A DNA stretch of 54,320 nucleotides from the NCBI GenBank assembly GCA_031261965.1, contig JAISIP010000030.1, forward strand, positions 1 through 54,320, read 5' to 3'. The first letter of the stretch is position 1, and every line of letters begins with the position of its first letter. The translations under genes and the position numbers were made by a program. This document shows, piece by piece, positions 40,920 to 49,267 of the stretch. A model generated the notes under the pieces. The model ran no database searches and was not told where the DNA came from. It was given only the letters and a program-made list of their open reading frames with translations. Origin of the DNA: Victivallales bacterium (GTDB lineage: Bacteria > Verrucomicrobiota > Lentisphaeria > Victivallales > Victivallaceae).

Positions 40920-42005
40920 ATGGCGGAAAAAGAGCAAAAAGTCACCGATACAAATAGTGGACGCGATAAAAATCTTCAGATCGCGATCAGTCAGATCGAA
41001 AAGAGTTTCGGCAAAGGTTCGATTATGCGCCTGGGTGACACCGGCGCGGCGCAACGCGATGTTCCGGTCATTGGCACCGGCTCTCTGGCGTTGGATTTGG
41101 CACTTGGTATCGGCGGAGTTCCGGCGGGGCGTATTGTTGAGATTTTCGGACCCGAGTCGAGCGGCAAAACCACATTGTGTTTGCATATTATCGCCAATGC
41201 CCAGGCCAACGGCGGCAAATGTGCGATTATCGATGCGGAACACGCCATCGACCCCGGCTACGCTAAAAAAATCGGGGTGGACATCGATAATTTGCTGATT
41301 TCGCAGCCGGATTGCGGTGAGGACGCTCTTAATATCGCCGACACGCTCGTGCGTAGCGAAGCGATCGACGTGCTTGTCGTTGACTCCGTGGCGGCACTGG
41401 TTCCCAAGGCGGAAATCGAAGGTCAGATGGGCGATTCGCATGTTGGATTGCAGGCGCGATTGATGTCGCAGGCGTTGCGCAAGCTTACCGGCGCGGTGGC
41501 GCGTACAGGGACATGTATTATCTTTACCAATCAGATTCGCGAAAAGATCGGCGTGATGTTCGGCAACCCCGAAACCACCACCGGCGGAAACGCATTGAAA
41601 TTTTACTCCTCGATTCGTATGGATATTCGCAAGACGACCACCATTAAAGACGCGGCGGGCAATATTATCGGCAACCGGGCGCGGGTAAAGGTGATCAAAA
41701 ACAAGATGGCACCGCCGTTCCGTCAGGCGGAATTCGATATTATGTACAACGAGGGGATCTCAAAAGCCGGTTCGATCCTCGATGTCGCTACTGATATGGA
41801 AATTTTAGAGAAGCGCGGCAGCTGGTTTAGTCTCGATGGCGAACAGCTTGGGCAGGGACGCGACCAGACCAAGGCGTTGATCGCCGAATCTCCCGAGTTG
41901 CAACGCAAACTTATGGATAAAATCAACGAAAAAATCAAGGGGGGAAAGACCCTTACTGACGAAGTTTCGGAAAACGCCGGAACGGAAGCGGCCACCCAAC
42001 TCTAA
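40920..42005 (+). CDS. recA: Recombinase RecA
   Basis: [60 protein letters not shown]. Confidence 0.97.
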   Translation: MAEKEQKVTDTNSGRDKNLQIAISQIEKSFGKGSIMRLGDTGAAQRDVPVIGTGSLALDLALGIGGVPAGRIVEIFGPESSGKTTLCLHIIANAQANGGKCAIIDAEHAIDPGYAKKIGVDIDNLLISQPDCGEDALNIADTLVRSEAIDVLVVDSVAALVPKAEIEGQMGDSHVGLQARLMSQALRKLTGAVARTGTCIIFTNQIREKIGVMFGNPETTTGGNALKFYSSIRMDIRKTTTIKDAAGNIIGNRARVKVIKNKMAPPFRQAEFDIMYNEGISKAGSILDVATDMEILEKRGSWFSLDGEQLGQGRDQTKALIAESPELQRKLMDKINEKIKGGKTLTDEVSENAGTEAATQL

Positions 42006-42050
42006 AGGGAATTGCAAAAAACTACCCGGATATGAAACCTACCTATAAAA

Positions 42051-44558
42051 ATGAAAAAGACCATTTTCATAGCGATGACACTGGGAGTGTGGTTTACCGC
42101 ACTTCTTGCTCCGCTTTGCGCCGATGAAGCCTCGGAGCGACGTTTGGGCGAAGAAGCACTCGCCAACGGCGACTACAAAAATGCCGCGAAATTTTTTGAC
42201 AATGCCCGGCAAGTGGCGGCGCGTGACGCGGAAAAATGGGGTGCGAACACTCTTGCGATGGCCGATGCGAAATTGCGCGGCAACGACATTGAAGTGGCAA
42301 AGCACTTACTCGCCGAGTATCGTTCCCGTTTTCCGGCACGCAGTGCCGGGATGTTGCCGGGGCGGATTTTAATGGCGGAACGGCGTTACAGCGAAGCGGA
42401 AGATTTTTTTGCGTCACTTGTGTCGGGAGCCACCGACCCGGATATCGCCTGCGCGGCGGAGCTTGGGATAGGTCAGTCGCGTCTGTTGCGCAAAGATTAC
42501 CGTGGTGCGTTGGAAAAATTTACCCAGCTTGAAAATGAGAATGCCGATCTGCCGCAATGGGTACGCCGGGCGCTTGAGGCACGAATTTATACGCTAATTG
42601 AGTCCGGGGACATAAAAAGTGCCGAAACTTTGCTTAATACCTCCAAATATCGCAAAGACAATCCCCGATATTGGCGCATTCTTGATCTTTTCGCCGCATT
42701 GCGGGGAGGAGATTTCGACCGTTTTTTTGGCGACTGGTCGGAGTTGCGCAAGGCGGGATGGAAGCGGTCAACGCCTATGCTTTACGAGCTTGCCATCGAC
42801 GGGGCGCGCCTGGCGTTGCACAAGCAGCGACGCGATGCGGCAGAAGTGCTTTGGAGCGACGCATTTGACTTGGCGCCTTCCGAAATTGAGCGGCAAAACG
42901 CGTTGCGGGAGCTTATCAATCTGCAAGCCGGGCATGACCCGGAATTGGCAGCGGAAAGCGTGCGACGCTACTTGAAGTTTTTCCCGGATGACCCGGATCG
43001 TATCGGTTTGCTGATGCGCGGGGCGCGGTTGTTGAGCAACATCGGCAATGTCAAGCAGTCGGTCGAACTGTATTCGCGCATTACCGGCGACAATCGGATT
43101 CCGGCAGAAAGCCGTCTGGCGGCGGCGCGTGAAGCGGCGATAGCGGCATCCACGGCAAAATTGTACGATTTAGCCGAGCCTATGTTCCGCTATCTGATTG
43201 ATCAGTCGGAGACTCCGGCGCAAAAGCAGGAAGGTGAGTTGCTGTTGGGTGAACACTTCTTCCGGTGCGGAGATTTTGTTCAGGCGGCGAAGTTGCTCAA
43301 GAGCGTCTCCGATGGCAATGGAATTCGAGCCGAAACTGCCCGTTTTTGGTTGCTCAGATCACAAATTATGCTCAAGTCTTATGCTGATGCGGTTCCATTG
43401 GCGGAGAAATTGCGCGATGCCAAAGATCCGAAACTTCGGGTGGCTGCGGAATATTTTAGGGCGTATTTGCTTGAAAAACGCGATCAACTGTCATCGGCAC
43501 GCAGTGCTTATGAGCGTTTTTTGATATTGCACCCTGATTCGGAGTATGTACCCGCGGCAATTTTATCGGCGGCAGAGCTGGCGTTGGCGTTGCGCGACTA
43601 TTCGGTGGCGGCGGAGGGATTTTTCCGTTACGCCGACTTGAAGCCAACCCCGGACGACGCGGCGCGTGCGCTTTATTTGGCGATGCAATCAGGTTACTTC
43701 GGCAAACGTCAGGAGGATGTCAACCGGGCGTTGAAACTTCTTGACGAACGTTTTCCGGGCAAGGCAGGTTCGCTTGAGGCGCATTTGCAATTGGCGGATT
43801 ATCTTTTAGCGGGCAGAGATTTATCCGGAGCGGAGGCGCAGTTGTCCAAATTGGAGCAATTTCAAGACGCGAAAGCCCCCGAAGTTGTGGCGGAGTTGCT
43901 CTTTCGCCGTGCTCAAATCGCGGTAGCTAAATCGGATCTTGACCAGGCGAAGAGCCTGCTTAAGACGTTGCTCAAAAGCGAAGAAAAAAGTGTGTTCGCC
44001 GCCGATGCGGCAATGTTGTTGGGCAATATCGAGTCCGACTCCGGGCGTTACTCCGAGGCGTTGGCACATTATCAGGAGGCGCAAAAATTGCGTCCGGATG
44101 GACGTTTCGGCAGGATCGCCTCCGGGCGAATTGCCGATTCTTTTTACAGTATCTATGCCGAAACGTTAAATTTAAAAGATCTTGCCGCCGCGACAGAGCT
44201 ATATAAGAAGCTGTCGCAAGATTCCGCCGATCCGCGATTTCAGCTTCAGAGTCTTTATAAACTCGGCAAATGTCGGGAGTTGTCCGATGAGCCGGAGTTG
44301 GCACTTGAGACGTACAACCGAATTCTTTATATCGCGCTTGACCAGAAACGTCGGGGGATGATACCCGATCCCGTCTGGGTCGGCAAAGCCGGTTATGCGG
44401 CGGCATTGGTCTACCTTAAGCCGGGGACACCCTCCGGGGCGCGGGAGGCGCTTCGGGTGATCTGGATTTTGGAAGAACTACAACTATCGACCGGGGAAGA
44501 TTTTGCCCGAATCCGGCAGGAAATTCAGAAAAAATATAATTTGCAAAGGAAACCGTGA
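42051..44558 (+). CDS. TPR-repeat protein with signal peptide-like N-terminus
   Basis: Repeated helical TPR-like segments (e.g. AKKHSP.../ALAHYQEAQKLRPDGRFG). Confidence 0.75.
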   Translation: MKKTIFIAMTLGVWFTALLAPLCADEASERRLGEEALANGDYKNAAKFFDNARQVAARDAEKWGANTLAMADAKLRGNDIEVAKHLLAEYRSRFPARSAGMLPGRILMAERRYSEAEDFFASLVSGATDPDIACAAELGIGQSRLLRKDYRGALEKFTQLENENADLPQWVRRALEARIYTLIESGDIKSAETLLNTSKYRKDNPRYWRILDLFAALRGGDFDRFFGDWSELRKAGWKRSTPMLYELAIDGARLALHKQRRDAAEVLWSDAFDLAPSEIERQNALRELINLQAGHDPELAAESVRRYLKFFPDDPDRIGLLMRGARLLSNIGNVKQSVELYSRITGDNRIPAESRLAAAREAAIAASTAKLYDLAEPMFRYLIDQSETPAQKQEGELLLGEHFFRCGDFVQAAKLLKSVSDGNGIRAETARFWLLRSQIMLKSYADAVPLAEKLRDAKDPKLRVAAEYFRAYLLEKRDQLSSARSAYERFLILHPDSEYVPAAILSAAELALALRDYSVAAEGFFRYADLKPTPDDAARALYLAMQSGYFGKRQEDVNRALKLLDERFPGKAGSLEAHLQLADYLLAGRDLSGAEAQLSKLEQFQDAKAPEVVAELLFRRAQIAVAKSDLDQAKSLLKTLLKSEEKSVFAADAAMLLGNIESDSGRYSEALAHYQEAQKLRPDGRFGRIASGRIADSFYSIYAETLNLKDLAAATELYKKLSQDSADPRFQLQSLYKLGKCRELSDEPELALETYNRILYIALDQKRRGMIPDPVWVGKAGYAAALVYLKPGTPSGAREALRVIWILEELQLSTGEDFARIRQEIQKKYNLQRKP

Positions 44559-44559
44559 A

Positions 44560-45210
44560 ATGTCATTGGCGTTAAAATTGATGGAAGACGGTGGCCCGAT
44601 TATGTGGGTTATTTTGTTTTGCAGTGTGATCGCCTTGTTTATTTTTTTAAAGAAGGTGTTTCAATTTCACCGCGAAGAGATCAACGTCGGCGAAGTGTTG
44701 CGCGGATTGTTCAATGTTTTGCGGCGCGACGGTTTTGTCGAGGCGTTAACGCTTTGTGACCATACTCCCGGACCGGCGGCGCGGTTGTTGGCGGCGGCAA
44801 TTCGCGCCTATGAACGTGGCGATGAAGATATTCGCAAGGCGATGGACGATGCCGCGCTTGAAGAAATTCCAAAGCTTGAACGGCATATAAATTTACTTTC
44901 CACGCTCGGTTTTGTGTTGCCGCTGATCGGTTTTTTGGGTACTGTGCTTGGCATGATGCAGGTGTTTGAAGCCGCGCAAGGCAGCGAGGCGTTTTCCGCC
45001 ACTGACATAGCCGGAGCGGTCAACATGGCGTTAATTTCCACTGCGGCGGCGCTGTCGGTGGCGATTCCCTGCTATCTTGCCTACAACTATCTGGTCGCGA
45101 GGGTTAACTCGATTACACTTGATATGGAGAAATCATCGCTTGAAATGCTCGGTTTTATCGAGCGTCGGCGCAAAAATGCCGGAGGGAGTCAAGAGGAGAC
45201 GCAAAAATGA
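44560..45210 (+). CDS. MotA/TolQ/ExbB proton channel family protein
   Basis: TLGFVLPLIGFLGTVLGMMQVFEA, AGAVNMALISTAAALSVAIPCYLAYN. Confidence 0.92.
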   Translation: MSLALKLMEDGGPIMWVILFCSVIALFIFLKKVFQFHREEINVGEVLRGLFNVLRRDGFVEALTLCDHTPGPAARLLAAAIRAYERGDEDIRKAMDDAALEEIPKLERHINLLSTLGFVLPLIGFLGTVLGMMQVFEAAQGSEAFSATDIAGAVNMALISTAAALSVAIPCYLAYNYLVARVNSITLDMEKSSLEMLGFIERRRKNAGGSQEETQK

Positions 45211-45674
45211 ATAACTCTGCATCGATCGGGACTCGGCGATATTTGCCGAAACTAAAGCCCAAGAGCGGGTGGCCGGAGCTGACTGCGCTGATAGATATTC
45301 TCTTTTTGGTGTTGCTTTTTCTCTTCTTGTACAGTTCGTTTGTGCGGGTTACGGGCATTAAAGTTAATTTGCCGCGGGTACAACCGTCGAGTTTTGCTGA
45401 TTTGGAACGGTTTGTCGTGACGATTACCCGGAATGGCGATGGGGGTAGACTGCTCTATTTTAACGATCGCCCGATTAAAATTGAAGAGTTGAAACAACAG
45501 TTTAACGAGGTTCACGGGCGTAGCCAAAGCGCGACGATTATCATCTTAGCCGATCGCGAAGTCACTTTAGAGCAGAGTGCCGAAATCATGGCGCTGGCGG
45601 AAGCGGCCGAACTGGCGAGTTTCTTAGTGACAATACAACCCGGGTCACGCCCGGAGACGGTGTTCGGGCAATAG
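45207..45674 (+). CDS. ExbD/TolR-family biopolymer transport protein
   Basis: PELTALIDILFLVLLFLFLYSSFVRVTGIKVNLPR; C-terminal IIILADREVTLEQSAEIMALAE. Confidence 0.88.
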   Translation: MNNSASIGTRRYLPKLKPKSGWPELTALIDILFLVLLFLFLYSSFVRVTGIKVNLPRVQPSSFADLERFVVTITRNGDGGRLLYFNDRPIKIEELKQQFNEVHGRSQSATIIILADREVTLEQSAEIMALAEAAELASFLVTIQPGSRPETVFGQ

Positions 45675-45687
45675 TTCACGGAGGCGT

Positions 45688-46428
45688 ATGGCGGGAGTTC
45701 CGAAATATTTGCTGAGGCGGGCGATTACGCCGGATTGGGTGCTTACATCAGCAGCGTTGGCGTTGACATTGCTGGTGTACGGCGCGTTGTTGCTGTTGCC
45801 GAAATACCACCCGATAACGCGGGTGGATAGTACCCGTAAAAGTCCGGGTGTGACACTCTTGAATCAATCGGGTTTGCCGGAGGATGAGTGGAAATATCTC
45901 GTGTACTGGGCGACGGTTCACGATCCGTCGCAGATTTCCCGCGCCGATGCGCATTCGGGGTATATGGCGTTTCTTGAGCGTCATCGAATCCGTTCGATCG
46001 AATCGCCTTCGGAAGAAGTCGCGACGAAAAAATCGGATATTCCGACTCTGCCGCCGTTGCCCAATTACATCGTGCTTGAGCCGGCAGGAGAGTCAAATGT
46101 GAAATCTTATCGCGGAGCTTCTTCCGACTTTGGAGCGTTTCACCCGATTCCGCCGGTCAGAGAGTTGCGAGTTACCGATGCAGAAGGCGAGTTGTTGCAC
46201 CTATCGAAATTACGTTTGCCGTTGGTGGAATCGAGTACAATAGTGCATCCGACTATCGTTGCGGTGCGAAAAAGTGGCGACCTGACGCGGCAACATCTTC
46301 TTGAATCCAGTGGAATTCCGGCTTTGGACATCGCGGTGTGCGAGGCCGTCGCTGCGGAAAATTTTGAAAATACCAAAACGATAATTGTCTATTGGCCGGA
46401 AATGACTCAGAAGGAAAACGCTCAATGA
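45688..46428 (+). CDS. Putative TonB-like protein
   Basis: Single N-terminal TM; C-terminal KSGDLTRQHLLESSGIPALDIAVCEAVAAENFE resembles TonB C-terminal fold; directly after ExbB/ExbD. Confidence 0.55.
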   Translation: MAGVPKYLLRRAITPDWVLTSAALALTLLVYGALLLLPKYHPITRVDSTRKSPGVTLLNQSGLPEDEWKYLVYWATVHDPSQISRADAHSGYMAFLERHRIRSIESPSEEVATKKSDIPTLPPLPNYIVLEPAGESNVKSYRGASSDFGAFHPIPPVRELRVTDAEGELLHLSKLRLPLVESSTIVHPTIVAVRKSGDLTRQHLLESSGIPALDIAVCEAVAAENFENTKTIIVYWPEMTQKENAQ

Positions 46429-46667
46429 TCGGAATGTCTTACGCTAACGCATTGTTCGCTTTTTTTGCGCTTTGGCTGATTTTTATCGGCATTCTCTGGT
46501 GTCGCGAAGTTTACCGGGTCAAGCGTTACAGCTGGAATTTGAGCAACAGTACGCTGTTTCATTGTGACAATTGCCACCACTCTTTTATCATCAAAGAGTC
46601 GGTCAATTTAGTGCGTTGTCCGCGTTGCAACTCGGTTTGCATTTGCCGTAAACGCTCGGGGCAATAG
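46425..46667 (+). CDS. Small membrane protein with C-terminal zinc ribbon
   Basis: N-terminal TM; CDNCHHSF...VRCPRCNSVCIC; ATGA overlap with preceding CDS. Confidence 0.7.
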   Translation: MIGMSYANALFAFFALWLIFIGILWCREVYRVKRYSWNLSNSTLFHCDNCHHSFIIKESVNLVRCPRCNSVCICRKRSGQ

Positions 46668-46687
46668 AGGATAAGAGAGGAAAAATA

Positions 46688-47095
46688 ATGGGGCGTTTGA
46701 TTATACTGTCAGCTTTGGTAATTTTATTTTTCGCCGGGTGCAATGCGTTGCCTCCGGGCAATCCTCCTTCTGGTGAGATTGTAACGACCCTTCTTCCGAC
46801 GGAGCGGGACAAGCGCGGAGCGGAAAATGACTTGGTCACATCGTTGTTTGGCTATACTTTGCAACATTGCCCCGGTAGCTCGGTCGCCATCGAAGCGGAT
46901 TCGGCGATGATACCCGTGGCGCGACGGGTGATCGAACGCACCGGTCGGATCAGCGGAATCTTTTATTCGCCTCAAGGGGAGTATTTGCTTCGGGTACGCA
47001 CCGAGGGAAACCGCTGGGATTTTTCGCTCTACGAACTCAACGGCAACCGGGTGGTCTGGCAAGAGAGCGTGGCGATTTCTCCGCAGGCGAAATAG
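46688..47095 (+). CDS. Putative lipoprotein
   Basis: LVILFFAGC lipobox. Confidence 0.7.
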   Translation: MGRLIILSALVILFFAGCNALPPGNPPSGEIVTTLLPTERDKRGAENDLVTSLFGYTLQHCPGSSVAIEADSAMIPVARRVIERTGRISGIFYSPQGEYLLRVRTEGNRWDFSLYELNGNRVVWQESVAISPQAK

Positions 47096-47109
47096 TCCCG
47101 AAAAGTTCG

Positions 47110-47187
47110 TGGGTATCTCTAAAAATCTCACCTCCAATTTGCGAATCTGCCAAAATTTAACACAACGTGAGTTTTTAGAGATACCCT
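47110..47187. repeat. Family-1 short derivative (78 bp)
   Basis: GGGTATCTCTAAAAATCTCAC...GTGAGTTTTTAGAGATACCC. Confidence 0.85.
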
Positions 47188-47220
47188 TGTATTTTTGGCA
47201 AAAAATGCTACATTAACTTA

Positions 47221-47389
47221 AGGGTATCTCTAAAAACTGGAAACTTGGCTGAAAATTGCATCTCGCATTCGTATGCACGACCTTGCGCACATCTGGTTAA
47301 CTCCATGTTAGCCAGATGCTTGCAAAATCGCGCCTACAAATTGCGATTCTGCCAATTTTGTAACTCAAGCAAGTTTTTAGGGATACCCT
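47221..47389. repeat. Full-length family-1 palindromic element (169 bp)
   Basis: AGGGTATCTCTAAAAACTGG...CAAGTTTTTAGGGATACCCT; internal ACATCTGGTTAAC...GTTAGCCAGATGC hairpin. Confidence 0.93.
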
Positions 47390-47440
47390 CAATAAATCTT
47401 TAGGGGTAGTCTTTATATAAACAAATAGGGAAAGCTGAGC

Positions 47441-49267
47441 ATGGCGGAAGTGGCGAACGGATACGACAGTAATTCCATAAAAACGCTCTCGCCATTGATG
47501 CATATCCGCCACCGTCCCGGCATGTATATCGGTCGCCTCGGCGACGGTTCTCACCCCGATGACGGGATTTACGTCTTAATCAAAGAGATCATCGACAACT
47601 GTATCGATGAATTCACCATGGGGGTTGGTAAACGCATTGATATTGTGCTTGACTCCGGCAGTGTGACGATTCGCGATTACGGTCGCGGCATTCCGTTGGA
47701 CAAGGTGGTCGCCTGCGTCTCGGAGATGAATACCGGAGGCAAATACGAGGGAGAGGCGTTTGCCTACTCTATCGGGCTTAACGGGGTTGGAACCAAGGCG
47801 GTAAACGCACTATCTGCGCGTTTTGTCGTTCGTTCGCACCGGGACGGAAAATTTCACGAGGCGCGTTTTGAGCGCGGTGTTCTTCAGGGCGAAGAGAAGG
47901 GCGACACTACCGAACGCAACGGGACGTTTGTCGCTTTTACGCCGGATTCCGAGTTGTTTCCGGGCTACGCTTTTAAGCCGGAGTACCTCGAAAAGCGGCT
48001 TTGGATGTACGCATATTTGAACAGCGGATTATCGCTTTATCTAAATTCCCAACTTTATTTGTCGCGGCGCGGGCTTGAGGATTTGCTCGAAACCGAGATC
48101 GGCGAAGACAAGATTTACCCGATTATCGCGTTAAAGACCCCCACGCTGGAATTTGCCCTGACCCACAGTGACAATTACGGCGAAAGTGCCTACAGCTTTG
48201 TAAACGGACAGTACACCAATGACGGCGGGACGCATTTGTCAGCATTCAAAGAGGGGGTGCTCAAGGCGATCAACGAATTCTCCGGCAAGAGCTTCAAAGC
48301 CGACGATGTCCGTGACGGTATGGCGGGTGCTATCGCTATAAAGTTGCGCGACCCGATTTTTGAGTCGCAGACCAAAAACAAGCTCGGCAATACCGATGTG
48401 CGGGGATTTGTGGTCGGGACGGTACGCGATGCGATCGTCGATTTTTTGCATAAAAATAAAGACGTTGCCGAAATCGTTATGGACAAGGTTTTGCGCAGCG
48501 AGCAGATGCACCGTCAGATTCAGGCGATGAAGAAAAAAGGGCAGGCCGCTGCGGTCAAAAGCAAATTGCGCATTCCGAAATTAAAGGATTGCAAATACCA
48601 CCCCGGCGACAAATATCCGCGTGGGGTAGTGCCATCCGACACGATGATTTTTCTGACCGAGGGAGACTCTGCCGCCGGGTCGCTTGAGGTGTGTCGCGAT
48701 GTGAATTGTCAGGCGATTTTCGCATTGCGTGGCAAGCCGATGAACAGTTACGGCGAGAAATTCGAGAAGATCTACTCCAACGAGGAGTTGACCTTTCTTA
48801 TGCAGGCGCTGGGCATTGAGGACTCCACCGACAATTTGCGCTACGACAAAGTGGTCATCGCCACTGATGCGGATGTGGACGGGTTGCATATTCGAAATTT
48901 GCTTATCACATTTTTTCTGATGTTTTTTGAGCAGCTGGTACTTTCGGGGCATTTGTACGTGCTTGAAACTCCGCTGTTCAGGGTGCAAGCCCCCAAGCAA
49001 AGCCCGATCTACTGCTACAACGAGGCGGAGCGCGACGCGGCGGCGCGTAAACTCGGGAAAAAGTCCGAAATCACCCGATTTAAGGGGTTGGGAGAAATTT
49101 CGCCCAAGGAGTTCGGGCGGTTTATCGGCGAAGAGATGCGCATTCAGCCGGTTACGCTGGATAATATGAAAAATGTTCCGGAGTTGCTCGGCTTTTTTAT
49201 GGGCAACAATACCCCCAAGCGTCGCGAATACATTATGACCAATTTGGAAGTCCCGAAATATGAGTGA
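47441..49267 (+). CDS. Type IIA DNA topoisomerase, B subunit (GyrB/ParE family), second copy
   Basis: IRHRPGMYIGRLGDG, EGDSAAGSLEVCRDVNCQAIFALRGKPMN, DADVDGLHIRNLL. Confidence 0.93.
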   Translation: MAEVANGYDSNSIKTLSPLMHIRHRPGMYIGRLGDGSHPDDGIYVLIKEIIDNCIDEFTMGVGKRIDIVLDSGSVTIRDYGRGIPLDKVVACVSEMNTGGKYEGEAFAYSIGLNGVGTKAVNALSARFVVRSHRDGKFHEARFERGVLQGEEKGDTTERNGTFVAFTPDSELFPGYAFKPEYLEKRLWMYAYLNSGLSLYLNSQLYLSRRGLEDLLETEIGEDKIYPIIALKTPTLEFALTHSDNYGESAYSFVNGQYTNDGGTHLSAFKEGVLKAINEFSGKSFKADDVRDGMAGAIAIKLRDPIFESQTKNKLGNTDVRGFVVGTVRDAIVDFLHKNKDVAEIVMDKVLRSEQMHRQIQAMKKKGQAAAVKSKLRIPKLKDCKYHPGDKYPRGVVPSDTMIFLTEGDSAAGSLEVCRDVNCQAIFALRGKPMNSYGEKFEKIYSNEELTFLMQALGIEDSTDNLRYDKVVIATDADVDGLHIRNLLITFFLMFFEQLVLSGHLYVLETPLFRVQAPKQSPIYCYNEAERDAAARKLGKKSEITRFKGLGEISPKEFGRFIGEEMRIQPVTLDNMKNVPELLGFFMGNNTPKRREYIMTNLEVPKYE

